In this document: positions 25,709 through 35,404 of the stretch, one piece after another
Position numbering within the stretch: the first letter of the stretch is position 1
Layout: the number at the start of each line of letters is the position of its first letter
Assembly: GCA_043744255.1 (NCBI GenBank)
Contig: JAYTVA010000062.1
Span: 1-64,000 of the forward strand
Direction: 5' to 3'
Source of the DNA: UKL13-2 sp043744255
GTDB lineage: Bacteria > Pseudomonadota > Gammaproteobacteria > Burkholderiales > Usitatibacteraceae
Length of the DNA: 64,000 nucleotides
Program-made: the position numbers and the translations under genes
Notes under the pieces: generated by a model
Told to the model about the DNA's origin: nothing
The model's database searches: none
Seen by the model: the letters and a program-made list of their open reading frames with translations, nothing else

Positions 25709-28700
25709 AACTCGAATCCATCGCCAAAGGAGCGTTGGTCTCTGGCATTGAGGAGGGACGAGTCGTCCGAGTGGTGAGTGCCGACCCCTTGGGTGATAAC
25801 GCTGTCACTGTCGTCTACAAGGCTGATGATGGCCGCTTAGGCGAGCGTGTGCTCTTTCGCTCCAACGAGTCTGAGCTAAGCATCGCGTCGATTGGGCGTC
25901 CTTGGAGCTTTGACGCGGACGGCGCGGACTTCAAGCTCGCTGCCGAGGCATATCGGATCAACCTCGCCCACTTGTTTGATCCGATGATGGCGGTCCACAC
26001 GTCCAACGTGGAGCCCCTCCCGCACCAGATCACCGCTGTCTATGAGTCCATGCTGCCAAGGCAGCCACTTCGTTATGTGCTGGCCGACGATCCGGGAGCA
26101 GGCAAGACCATCATGGCGGGCTTGCTGATTCGCGAGCTGCTAATGCGGGCAGACGCCCAGCGCATCTTGATCGTGTCGCCGGGGAGCTTGGTGGAGCAGT
26201 GGCAGGATGAAATGTTCGAAAAGTTCGGGCTGTCCTTCTCGCTGTTCAGCCGCGATCTCATGGATCAAAGCCGCAGCGGAAACGCATTCGACGACCACAA
26301 CTTGCTCGTGGCCCGGCTCGATCAACTCTCCCGCAGCGAAGAGCTTCAAGAAAAAATTCGCAATTCGCACTGGGACTTGATCGTGGTTGACGAAGCCCAC
26401 AAGCTTTCGGCCACTTGGTATGGCACCAAGATCAATGAGACCAAGCGCTTTAAGCTAGGCCAGTTATTGGGCTCGGTCACGCGCCACTTCCTGCTGATGA
26501 CGGCTACGCCGCACAACGGCAAGGAAGAAGACTTCCAGCTCTTCATGTCGCTGCTGGACTCGGACCGCTTCTACGGAAAATTCCGCGATGGCGCTCACAA
26601 GGTCGATGTCACGGACCTCATGCGGCGCATGGTCAAGGAAGACCTTTTGAAGTTTGACGGCACCCGTCTCTTCCCTGAGCGTAGGGCCTACACCGCGAAC
26701 TACAAGCTGTCGGAGGCCGAGGCTCAGCTCTACAACGACGTGACGACCTACGTCAAAGAAGAGATGAACCGGGCCGACAAACTCGACGGCAAGCGCAAGC
26801 GAACCGTCGGCTTTGCGTTGACGGCATTGCAGCGCCGATTGGCCTCAAGCCCCGAGGCGATCTACCAATCGTTAAAGCGTCGGCGCGAGAAGTTGAAGCG
26901 CCGCATCGAGGAAGAGAAGGTCAAGCAGCGTGGCGGTGGCATGTCCATGGCAGAAACCTATGCCACAAAAGCATCCGAGGACATTTGGGACTCTGCTGAC
27001 GACATGGCTCCGGAGGACTACGAGGAATTCGAGGAGGAGGTCGTCGATCAAGCCACCGCAGCCCAGACCATCGCTGAGCTCGAAGCCGAAGTTTTTACTC
27101 TTGGGCACCTCGAAGAGCAGGCCAAGACCTTGGTCCATTCGGGGCAGGATCGCAAGTGGGAGGAGCTGCGCGAGCTCTTGCAGAACACGCCGGAGATGCG
27201 CGGACCCGATGGCTTGCAGCGCAAGCTGATTATTTTCACCGAGCACCGCGACACGCTCAACTATTTGGCTGACCGCATTCGTGGGCTGATGGGCAAGTTC
27301 GAGGCTGTGGTGATGATCCATGGCGGCGTGCACCGCGAGGACCGTCGCAAGGTTCAGGAGCTGTTCCGCAACGACAAGGATACCCGCGTCTTGCTGGCCA
27401 CCGATGCGGCGGGCGAAGGCGTGAATTTGCAGAACGCCCACCTGATGGTGAACTACGACTTGCCATGGAACCCAAACCGCTTGGAGCAGCGCTTCGGCCG
27501 CATCCACCGCATCGGCCAGACCCAGGTTTGCCATTTGTGGAACATGGTTGCCGCCGAGACCCGCGAAGGCGACGTGTTCCAAAAGCTTTTCGACAAGATC
27601 GAAATCGAGCGCAAGGCGTTGGGTGGACGCGTGTTCGACATCTTGGGCGAGGTTTTCGATGGCATTAGCTTGCGCGACTTGCTGATCGAGGCGATCCGCT
27701 ACGGAGAGGACCCTGCGCGCAAAGAACACTTGCGCGAAGTCGTCGGCACGGCCATGGAAACCGAAAAGTTGCGCGAGATCATCAGCCGCAACGCCTTGGC
27801 CGAAGAGGTGATGGACGAGCGCCGTCTCTTCGCGCTCAAGGAGGAGATGGAGAAGGCAGAAGCCCGCAAGCTCCAACCTTATTTCATTCGGTCTTTTTTC
27901 GCCCAGGCCTTCGAGAGACTCGGTGGCGACTTGCGCCCGCGTGGCTCGGGCCGCTATGAGATCAGCTTTGTGCCCGCCACGATTCGCGAGCGCGACCGCC
28001 AGATTTCCGGCCGTGACCGGCGCAGCATGAATCCCGTGGTGACGAAATACGAACGTGTCTGTTTTGAAAAGAACAAGGTCCGCGTCGATGAAAAGCCCAA
28101 CGAGGCCGTCGCGAGCCTGATCCACCCGGCCCATCCCCTGATGCAGTCGGTGGTGGATTTGATGACCGAGCAGCACCGCGGCAAGTTGAAGCAGGGCGCC
28201 GTCTTGGTGGACCCCAATGACGAGGGAATTGATCCGAAGCTTTTGTTCCTGATTGACCACTCCGTCAAGGAAGGCGGCGAATCTGGCTTGGTTGTATCGC
28301 GCCGCTTGCAGTTCGTCACCATCGACCGGCACGGCCAAATCAGCAATGCAGGTTGGGCGCCTCACTTGGACCTCAATCCCATAGAGCCTGATCAGCGCGC
28401 GGTGGTGGCCGCAGAGATTGATGCCGACTGGATCAACAAGGACTTGGAAGAAGCTGCCTTGTGGCACTCGTCGGACAAGCTGGTGCCCGAGCACTTCGAG
28501 GAAGTCCGCGAGAGGCGCGAACACCAGATCGACAAGAACCTCGCAGCGATTCACGAGCGGCTGGTCAAGGAGATCGACTACTGGTCAGACCGTTACGACA
28601 AGCTCAAGACCGACCTGTCTGCGGGCAAGGATGTCCGCCTGCCGTTGGAAAACGTCAGGCGCACGATTGACGAGCTGACCGTCCGGCTCGAAACGCGCAC

Positions 28701-29226
28701 CAAGAGCCTGCAAGGCATGCGGCATGTGGTCTCTGGCATGCCGGTGGTGGTTGGCGGCGCATTGGTGATACCCGCAGGTCTGATCGCGATGAAAAGAGGC
28801 GAAGCCGAAGGCCCAACGTGGTCTGCCGATGCCCAAGCCCGCGCCCGTGTCGAGCGGGTCGCCATGGCTGCCGTTCGCAAAGCCGAAGAGGCTAGGGGGC
28901 ACCAGATCATCGACGTGTCCGCTGAGAAGTGCGGTTGGGACTTGACTGCCATTGTTCCCGTCGATGAAGGCAAGCTTCCGCAAGCCCGCCACATTGAAGT
29001 CAAGGGGCGATCAAAAGGCCAATCGACCATCACCGTCACCCGCAACGAAATTCTCTACGGACTCAACCAAGCCGATAAGTTCATCTTGGCCATTGTGATC
29101 GTCGATGGTGACGACCATGAAGGCCCCCATTACGTTCGCAACCCATTCACGCAAGAGCCTGATTGGGCGGTGACCAGTATCAATTTGGACCTCGCGTCCT
29201 TGCTCGACAGGGCGGAATCAATATGA
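25705..29226 (+). CDS. SNF2-family helicase with DUF3883 C-terminus (DrmD-like)
   Basis: 1173-residue superfamily 2 ATPase. Motifs: Walker A Lys134 (LADDPGAGKTIMAGLLIREL), DEAH at residues 229-232 (LIVVDEAHKLS), motif III LMTATPHNGKEEDF, and motif VI with RFGRIHRIGQTQ. A long charged insertion follows the first RecA-like lobe. The C-terminal about 130 residues are a DUF3883-like domain (IDVSAEKCGWDLTAI and ARHIEVKGRSKGQSTI), a nuclease-fold relative found in DISARM helicase DrmD. The ATG overlaps the WYL stop, and the TGA overlaps the methylase start (ATGA at 29223), so translation of the three genes is coupled. Probable role: DNA translocation on invading DNA within a DISARM-related defence complex. 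Confidence 0.88.
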   Translation: MKLESIAKGALVSGIEEGRVVRVVSADPLGDNAVTVVYKADDGRLGERVLFRSNESELSIASIGRPWSFDADGADFKLAAEAYRINLAHLFDPMMAVHTSNVEPLPHQITAVYESMLPRQPLRYVLADDPGAGKTIMAGLLIRELLMRADAQRILIVSPGSLVEQWQDEMFEKFGLSFSLFSRDLMDQSRSGNAFDDHNLLVARLDQLSRSEELQEKIRNSHWDLIVVDEAHKLSATWYGTKINETKRFKLGQLLGSVTRHFLLMTATPHNGKEEDFQLFMSLLDSDRFYGKFRDGAHKVDVTDLMRRMVKEDLLKFDGTRLFPERRAYTANYKLSEAEAQLYNDVTTYVKEEMNRADKLDGKRKRTVGFALTALQRRLASSPEAIYQSLKRRREKLKRRIEEEKVKQRGGGMSMAETYATKASEDIWDSADDMAPEDYEEFEEEVVDQATAAQTIAELEAEVFTLGHLEEQAKTLVHSGQDRKWEELRELLQNTPEMRGPDGLQRKLIIFTEHRDTLNYLADRIRGLMGKFEAVVMIHGGVHREDRRKVQELFRNDKDTRVLLATDAAGEGVNLQNAHLMVNYDLPWNPNRLEQRFGRIHRIGQTQVCHLWNMVAAETREGDVFQKLFDKIEIERKALGGRVFDILGEVFDGISLRDLLIEAIRYGEDPARKEHLREVVGTAMETEKLREIISRNALAEEVMDERRLFALKEEMEKAEARKLQPYFIRSFFAQAFERLGGDLRPRGSGRYEISFVPATIRERDRQISGRDRRSMNPVVTKYERVCFEKNKVRVDEKPNEAVASLIHPAHPLMQSVVDLMTEQHRGKLKQGAVLVDPNDEGIDPKLLFLIDHSVKEGGESGLVVSRRLQFVTIDRHGQISNAGWAPHLDLNPIEPDQRAVVAAEIDADWINKDLEEAALWHSSDKLVPEHFEEVRERREHQIDKNLAAIHERLVKEIDYWSDRYDKLKTDLSAGKDVRLPLENVRRTIDELTVRLETRTKSLQGMRHVVSGMPVVVGGALVIPAGLIAMKRGEAEGPTWSADAQARARVERVAMAAVRKAEEARGHQIIDVSAEKCGWDLTAIVPVDEGKLPQARHIEVKGRSKGQSTITVTRNEILYGLNQADKFILAIVIVDGDDHEGPHYVRNPFTQEPDWAVTSINLDLASLLDRAESI

Positions 29227-32078
29227 CACCAATAAAAACACCGAAGAAACTGATCGAAGTGGCGTTGCCATTGGACGATATAAACGTAGCTGCCGGCCGT
29301 GAAAAATCAATAAGATTCGGGCATCCATCGACTCTACATTTATGGTGGGCTAGGCGGCCATTAGCCGCAGCAAGAGCAGTGATCTTTGCTCAAATGGTGA
29401 ACGATCCAGGATATGAGCGAAACCTCGGAAGAGGTGTCAATAAAGAGAAGGCAAAAGTTGAGCGCGAGCGATTATTCGAGATCATTCGCAAGCTTGTGAT
29501 TTGGGAAAACACTAACAACGTAGCGTTATTTAAGGAAGCGCACGAAGAAATCCGTAAGAGTTGGGTTGAAACTTGCGAATTAAACAAAAATCATCCACTC
29601 GCTACTGATCTATTCAATCCAGCAAAAATTCCGGGCCTCCACGATCCGTTCGCCGGAGGGGGGTCTATACCTTTGGAAGCCCAGAGGCTTGGGCTGGAAA
29701 GCCATGCGTCTGACTTAAACCCTGTTGCAGTTTTGATCAATAAGGCAATGATTGAAATTCCTCCTAGATTTAACGGGCGAGTGCCAGTAGGTCCGATCCC
29801 TAGCGCAGAAAAGCAATCCAAAATAGAACAGGAGTGGTCTGGAGCTAAAGGGCTAGCAGAAGACGTAGTTCGTTATGGGGCTTGGATGCGAGAAGCAGTC
29901 TATGACCGAATTGGTCACTTTTATCCGACCATAAAGTTACCGAAAAAATATGGCGGAGGCGACGCGACAGTTATCGCGTGGCTATGGGCCAGAACCGTTA
30001 AGAGTCCTAACCCTGCTTTTTCTCACGTAGATGTCCCACTCTCGTCTTCATTTATTTTGTCGAAAAAAGCTGGGAAGGAGATTTATCTTTGTCCAGTAAT
30101 CAACAATGATAAATATCATTTCGAAGTAATTTCCGGTATCCCCCCGCTGAGTGCCAGTAGTGGGACGAAGCTGGCGCGCGGCGCGAACTTTCGGTGCCTA
30201 CTTTCAAATTCACCTATCGAACCGAAATACATCAAGTCGGAAGGCGTCGCTGGTCGTATGGGTGCCCGACTAATGGCCGTCGTAGCAGAAAGCACCTCTG
30301 GCAGGGTTTACGTTGAAGCTAATCAAGAGATGGAGTCGATTGCCTTAGCCGCAAAGCCCGAATGGAAGCCTGAAACCAAATTGGCAGATGACCCAAGAGC
30401 TCTTTGGACGCCAGCATACGGTTTGACTACCTTTGGCGATTTGTTTACTTCACGTCAGCTTCTGACTCTGACGACCTTCTCGGACATGATCCAAGTCGTG
30501 CGGACAAAAGTAAAAGAAGACGCTCTCAGCGCGAGCTGGGTTGGGGACGATCGAGGCTTAGCGGCAGGAGGTTCCGGTGCGTCGGCATATTCTGACGCTA
30601 TCGCAGTTTACCTAGGAATTGCTGTCGATAAAACGACTGATTACAACAGCAGTCTGGTTGCGTGGAGTCCAACTAGAGATCAATTAAAGACAACTTTCTC
30701 ACGTCAAGGTTTACCCATGATTTGGGACTATGCAGAGACAAATCCGTTTGCCAATGCTGCGGGAGATTTGAATATTTCGGCCCAAGGCATTGCAAGATCA
30801 ATGCTTGGTCTTCCTGCAACAGGAGTTGCGTTTGTATCTCAGGTAAACGCCCAAGCTCAAAATATATCAAGTGGGAAAGTAATTTCAACAGACCCACCGT
30901 ATTACGACAACATTGGCTACGCGGATCTTTCGGATTTTTTTTATGTATGGCTTAGGAAGGCGTTACGACCGATTTACCCGGATTTATTTTCAACGATGGC
31001 GGTTCCGAAGGTGGAGGAGTTGGTTGCAACTCCTTATCGCCACGGAAGTAAGGCCGAAGCTGAAGCTTTCTTTTTGAGCGGTATGACTGAAGCCATGCAT
31101 CGACTTGCTGAACAGGCTAACCCTTCGTATCCCGCGACAATTTACTATGCATTCAAGCAGTCGGACACCACGGATGTGGGAACCGGAAATACTGGTTGGG
31201 AAACGTTTCTTGAGGCAGTTTTGCGAGCAGGCTTCTCCATTACTGGGACGTGGCCGATGAGAACAGAGCGCGACGCTCGCTCAATAGGTATCGGAACAAA
31301 TGCATTAGCGTCGAGCATTATTCTTGTCTGTCGCCAAAGGTCTCTGGATGCCCCTACTGCTTCAAGGCGCGACTTTCTCCGTGAGTTAAGAGATGAATTG
31401 GCCGATGCTGTGGAAGTAATGATCGGAGGTGCTGAAGGTGTTTCCCCCGTGGCACCCGTTGATCTCGCTCAAGCGGTTATAGGCCCAGGCATGGCGATTT
31501 TCTCGAAGTATTCCTCTGTATTAGAGGCTGATGGCAGTCATATGACAGTTCACACGGCCTTGATGCTGATTAATCGAATGTTGACCGACGGCGTCGACGA
31601 ATTTGATGCGAATACTCAATTTTGTCTAAGCTGGTTCGATGAGCAAGGTTGGGCTTCTGGTGAGTTTGGTAAAGCGGATGTCCTTGCAAGAGCAAAGGGA
31701 ACCTCTGTTGACGGAGTAAGGGAGTCGGGCGTAGTTGAGGCAGGTGCTGGTCGCGTTCGCTTGTTGAAGCCTATCGACTATTCGGATGATTGGTCACCTG
31801 GGCGAGACAACACCACGCCTGTCTGGGAGGCCCTGCATCAGTTAATCCGAGCACTTCGAGACCAAGGAGAGTCGGCATCTGGTTCGTTGTTGGCCGGGAT
31901 GCCGCAAATTGCTGAGCCCATTCGAAATCTGGCTTACCGCCTGTATACGCTCTGCGAGCGCAAGGGATGGGCCGACGATGCGCGAGCCTACAACGAGTTG
32001 ATCACATCATGGACTGGGATCGAGGCTGCTTCGCATGAGAAGGGCCATCTCGGCTCGCAGGCCAAGTTCGATATTTAG
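29223..32078 (+). CDS. DUF1156 adenine-specific DNA methyltransferase
   Basis: 951 residues from ATG 29223, which overlaps the helicase stop; the frame is open upstream but the overlap decides the start. The N-terminus has the DUF1156 signature (KSIRFGHPSTLHLWWARRPL). SAM-binding motif I is DPFAGGGSIPLEA at residue 141, and the catalytic motif is DPPYYDN at residue 557. The 400-residue distance between the two indicates a large insertion that probably holds the target-recognition part. In DISARM class 1 and related loci the DUF1156 enzyme marks host DNA so that the system attacks only unmodified DNA. Base composition is much more AT-rich than the flanking helicase and ATPase genes. Confidence 0.9.
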   Translation: MTPIKTPKKLIEVALPLDDINVAAGREKSIRFGHPSTLHLWWARRPLAAARAVIFAQMVNDPGYERNLGRGVNKEKAKVERERLFEIIRKLVIWENTNNVALFKEAHEEIRKSWVETCELNKNHPLATDLFNPAKIPGLHDPFAGGGSIPLEAQRLGLESHASDLNPVAVLINKAMIEIPPRFNGRVPVGPIPSAEKQSKIEQEWSGAKGLAEDVVRYGAWMREAVYDRIGHFYPTIKLPKKYGGGDATVIAWLWARTVKSPNPAFSHVDVPLSSSFILSKKAGKEIYLCPVINNDKYHFEVISGIPPLSASSGTKLARGANFRCLLSNSPIEPKYIKSEGVAGRMGARLMAVVAESTSGRVYVEANQEMESIALAAKPEWKPETKLADDPRALWTPAYGLTTFGDLFTSRQLLTLTTFSDMIQVVRTKVKEDALSASWVGDDRGLAAGGSGASAYSDAIAVYLGIAVDKTTDYNSSLVAWSPTRDQLKTTFSRQGLPMIWDYAETNPFANAAGDLNISAQGIARSMLGLPATGVAFVSQVNAQAQNISSGKVISTDPPYYDNIGYADLSDFFYVWLRKALRPIYPDLFSTMAVPKVEELVATPYRHGSKAEAEAFFLSGMTEAMHRLAEQANPSYPATIYYAFKQSDTTDVGTGNTGWETFLEAVLRAGFSITGTWPMRTERDARSIGIGTNALASSIILVCRQRSLDAPTASRRDFLRELRDELADAVEVMIGGAEGVSPVAPVDLAQAVIGPGMAIFSKYSSVLEADGSHMTVHTALMLINRMLTDGVDEFDANTQFCLSWFDEQGWASGEFGKADVLARAKGTSVDGVRESGVVEAGAGRVRLLKPIDYSDDWSPGRDNTTPVWEALHQLIRALRDQGESASGSLLAGMPQIAEPIRNLAYRLYTLCERKGWADDARAYNELITSWTGIEAASHEKGHLGSQAKFDI

Positions 32079-32090
32079 GGAGATATAAAT

Positions 32091-34988
32091 ATGGCACTCA
32101 AACCTTGGCGCGAAATCGCCGTTCCCCACGAAGATGTCTTGAAGGGCACCTTCCAGCAAGCCGAGTTCGCCGCTGACATCTCTAAGGTGCACCAGGGAAT
32201 CGCGACGCCTGAGTATCAGGATGCGGCTCTGTTTTTCCAACGGACCTTCATCACCGAAGGCATGCGCCTCTTGCTCGACTCGGTCGTCAAACGGCTCGCG
32301 GGCAAGGGAGGTGATCCCGTCGTGCAATTGCAAACAGCCTTCGGTGGCGGCAAGACCCACACACTTCTTGCTGTCTATCACCTTGCCAAGGGATTGACGC
32401 CTGCTAGCAAGATGCAGGGCATCCCGCCGATCTTGGAAGCGGCGGGCATCACAGAACTTCCGAAGGCTCGCGTGGCGGTGCTTGATGGAGTGGACTTGTT
32501 GGACCTTGCGAGCAAGCCCCGTGTTCATGGCAAGACCACCGTCAAGACGATTTGGGGAGAGTTGGCTTGGCAGTTGGGTGGCGAGGCGGCTTTCGCCAAG
32601 CTGATGGAGGCTGACCGTGATGGCACGGCTCCCGGCAAGAGCGTGATGGCCGACATCATCGGTGGCAGCGCGCCTTGCATCATCTTGATGGACGAGCTTG
32701 TTCGCTACGTCTCGCAGTTCGAAGAGGGTAAAACCTTGTCGGGCGGCACCTACGACACCCAGCTCTCATTCATCCAGTCGCTCACCGAAGCCTTGAAGGC
32801 CGTGCCCAACGCGATCCTGCTGGCCTCGCTGCCGTTCTCGGACAGGGAAGCTGGCAGCCAGCAAGGCGTGAAGGCTTTAAGGGCCTTAGAGCACTACTTC
32901 GGGCGGGTGCAGGCGTTGTGGAAGCCCGTAGCGACCGAAGAAGCGTTCGAGATCGTCCGCAGGCGGCTGTTTGCCGATGTCACGGACCGACTCGCAGCCG
33001 AAGAAGTCTGCCGAGCGTATGCCGACTACTACGCGGCGAATGCGGGCGACCTACCCCCTGAGGCGCAGGGAAGCGGCTACTTGGATCGGTTGAAGCACGC
33101 TTACCCAATCCACCCCGAAGTTTTCGACCGGCTCTATGAGGACTGGTCGTCGCTGGACAACTTCCAGCGCACGCGCGGCGTCTTGAAGCTCATGGCCAAA
33201 GTTATCCATCGCCTTTGGACCACGGGCAACAACGATTTATTGATTCAGCCGGGCAGCCTGCCCTTGTTCGATTCCGACACACGTAACGAGGCGATCTACT
33301 ACCTGCCTCAGGGTTGGGACCCGGTGCTAGAACGCGACATTGATGGCGATCGAGCGGCGACCACTGAGCTCGATAACGCACGCCCACTGTTCGGCTCGAT
33401 CCACGCATGCCGCCGTATTGCGCGGGCGGTGTTCTTAGGCTCGGCCCCAGACGCGGGAGCCGTTGGAGGTGCGAAACATCATCGAGGCATCGAGCTGGAA
33501 CGCGTTCTCTTGGGATGCGTTCAGCCTGGCCAAGTGATTGGGCACTACAAGGATGGCGTGCGGGCCTTGGTGGACCGACTTCAATACCTCAACAGTGCTA
33601 ACAACCGCTTTTGGTTTGACACCCGGCCTAACCTACGACGCGAGATGGAGGACCGTAAGCGCCGCTTTGATCTGCGCGAAGACGTGTATCCCTTCATCAA
33701 GGAAAAGCTGCGGTTTGCCAACGGCACCTTTGGTGGTGTGCATGTGTTTACGCCATCGTCGGACGTGCCGGATGACTGGCAATTACGCCTCGTGGTGTTG
33801 CCGCCCGAGGCCACGTTCAGCAAGGGCGCGCAGTCGCCCGCAATTGAGGCGGCCACCGCGATCCTGAAAGGGCGGGGAGATCAGCCTCGCCAGAAGCAAA
33901 ACCGTTTGATCTTCTTGGCTCCAGACACCGACAGCATCTCGCGCCTCAAAGACCAAGTGACCTCCTCGCTTGCATGGAAGTCCATCGTCGATGACGTGAA
34001 GGAAGGTCGGCTTAACCTCGATGGACACCAGACCAAGCAGGCATCGGCCAGCCTCGACCAAGCAAGCGAAGCACTGGGCCGCATGGTGCGCGAGACCTTC
34101 AAGTGGCTTTTGGCCCCATTGCAGGAGGCCAAGCCCGGCAAGGGTATCGGCGAGATTCAGTGGGACCACTTCCAGATCAATCCTGCTTCGGTGAACCGCA
34201 CCGAAGAAATAGAGAAGGTGCTCAAAGAGCACGAGCTGCTGATCACCGAGTGGGCCCCGATCCACTTGACCAAGATGCTGCAAACGTGGTTTTGGAAGGA
34301 CGACGCGACTGCTGTCAGCGCGTTGGAGACGTGGCAAAAGACGTGCTGCTACCTCTACCTGCCGAGGCTTCGCGATGCCGACACACTGCGGGCCACCATC
34401 GCGGCGGGCGTATCTTCACGCGACTTCTTCGGCATTGCTTATGGCCGCGAAGAGGGCCCATTTCAAGGTTTCAATTTCGCGCAGAGCACTACCCCCATCC
34501 TTGACGACTCGCTTCTACTGATCGAGCCCAAGGTTTCGGTAGCGTTCGCCGCCGAGCTTGCGGCGGAGGCGGCAGAGAGAGAGGCTCAGACCAAGAATAA
34601 GGAAACGGGCGGAGCCAGCGCGGGTGGCGGCTCTAACGGCGAAACCTCAGGCGGGACTTCGACCACTACAACTGGCACCGGCGGCGGCTCCATGGGCTCC
34701 ACAAGCGGGGGGGCGACGGGCGCTGGATCGAGCCCCGGCACGGGTAGCGGCGCCACAAAGAAAACGATGTTCTTCGGCTCCGTGGAGTTGAACCCGAATC
34801 AGGCCAAGGTGCAGTTTTCCGACGTGGCCGAGGAAGTTCTCATGCTTCTCAATAAGCCCGGCGTGAAGCTGCGCATCGCCATCGAGATCGAGGCGGAGCT
34901 GCCAAGTGGATTTGACGATGGCATACAGCGCGCTGTGCGCGAGAACTGCGATCAGTTGAAGTTCAAGAACCGATCGTTCGAAGACTGA
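32091..34988 (+). CDS. DUF499 AAA+-like ATPase of the defence operon
   Basis: 965 residues; ATG 32091 is preceded by GGGAGATATAAAT. Walker A with Lys88 is in LQTAFGGGKTHTLLAVYHLA and Walker B with Asp201-Glu202 is in IILMDELVRYVSQ. The DUF499 family is related to the large BrxC/PglY-type ATPases and is a recurrent partner of DUF1156 methylases and SNF2 helicases in defence islands. Residues about 837-890 form a Gly/Ser/Thr-rich linker (SGGTSTTTTGTGGGSMG), after which a small C-terminal domain follows (MFFGSVELNPNQAKVQFSDV). A role in assembling the complex on DNA or in sensing is inferred from BrxC-like proteins. Confidence 0.85.
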   Translation: MALKPWREIAVPHEDVLKGTFQQAEFAADISKVHQGIATPEYQDAALFFQRTFITEGMRLLLDSVVKRLAGKGGDPVVQLQTAFGGGKTHTLLAVYHLAKGLTPASKMQGIPPILEAAGITELPKARVAVLDGVDLLDLASKPRVHGKTTVKTIWGELAWQLGGEAAFAKLMEADRDGTAPGKSVMADIIGGSAPCIILMDELVRYVSQFEEGKTLSGGTYDTQLSFIQSLTEALKAVPNAILLASLPFSDREAGSQQGVKALRALEHYFGRVQALWKPVATEEAFEIVRRRLFADVTDRLAAEEVCRAYADYYAANAGDLPPEAQGSGYLDRLKHAYPIHPEVFDRLYEDWSSLDNFQRTRGVLKLMAKVIHRLWTTGNNDLLIQPGSLPLFDSDTRNEAIYYLPQGWDPVLERDIDGDRAATTELDNARPLFGSIHACRRIARAVFLGSAPDAGAVGGAKHHRGIELERVLLGCVQPGQVIGHYKDGVRALVDRLQYLNSANNRFWFDTRPNLRREMEDRKRRFDLREDVYPFIKEKLRFANGTFGGVHVFTPSSDVPDDWQLRLVVLPPEATFSKGAQSPAIEAATAILKGRGDQPRQKQNRLIFLAPDTDSISRLKDQVTSSLAWKSIVDDVKEGRLNLDGHQTKQASASLDQASEALGRMVRETFKWLLAPLQEAKPGKGIGEIQWDHFQINPASVNRTEEIEKVLKEHELLITEWAPIHLTKMLQTWFWKDDATAVSALETWQKTCCYLYLPRLRDADTLRATIAAGVSSRDFFGIAYGREEGPFQGFNFAQSTTPILDDSLLLIEPKVSVAFAAELAAEAAEREAQTKNKETGGASAGGGSNGETSGGTSTTTTGTGGGSMGSTSGGATGAGSSPGTGSGATKKTMFFGSVELNPNQAKVQFSDVAEEVLMLLNKPGVKLRIAIEIEAELPSGFDDGIQRAVRENCDQLKFKNRSFED

Positions 34989-34997
34989 GATGTGGGC

Positions 34998-35345
34998 ATG
35001 AGCAAGATCATTGTTCCGGCTCTGCCGACTGCGCGGGAGATGGAAGAGCTCCTGCAGTCGCTTATCAACGACCAGGAGAGCAATTTTTCGGACGCGCTCG
35101 ACCACGACGTCTCGCATATCGACCAGCGAGCTCAGGTCGATTCGGTCCGAATAACCGATGTCGATATCTCTGGTTCACAGATTGCGGTGACTTACGAGCT
35201 GGATTACAGCATCTACAACGGCTGTAAGGATATGAATGTCGAAGATGCTGAGGAACTGCATGTCTTCGGCGAGATGACTGACGAGGGCTGGGCGTTCAAT
35301 GAACACGTCCCCCCGCCAAAGCGCAGCACTGTGGACGAGTTCTGA
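34998..35345 (+). CDS. Small acidic orphan inside the defence operon
   Basis: 115 residues from ATG 34998 (a GTG at 34992 is an in-frame alternative), starting 9 bases after the DUF499 stop. The protein is strongly acidic, with stretches such as NVEDAEELHVFGEMTDEGWA, and appears to be a small alpha/beta domain with beta strands in the middle (VRITDVDISGSQIAVTYELD). I recognise no family. Its position inside the operon argues for a role in the system, possibly as an accessory, immunity or DNA-mimic-like subunit; nothing in the sequence proves any of these. Confidence 0.65.
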   Translation: MSKIIVPALPTAREMEELLQSLINDQESNFSDALDHDVSHIDQRAQVDSVRITDVDISGSQIAVTYELDYSIYNGCKDMNVEDAEELHVFGEMTDEGWAFNEHVPPPKRSTVDEF

Positions 35346-35404
35346 GAAATTTTGCAGTGATATTAGTTTTTGAATCAAAAGCACATCAATAAGAGGAGGT
35401 TGTC

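Noticed and set aside
26872..28554. 560-residue open frame on the minus strand
   Set aside because: It lies wholly antisense to the SNF2 helicase, which has intact motifs; high GC at third positions creates such shadows.
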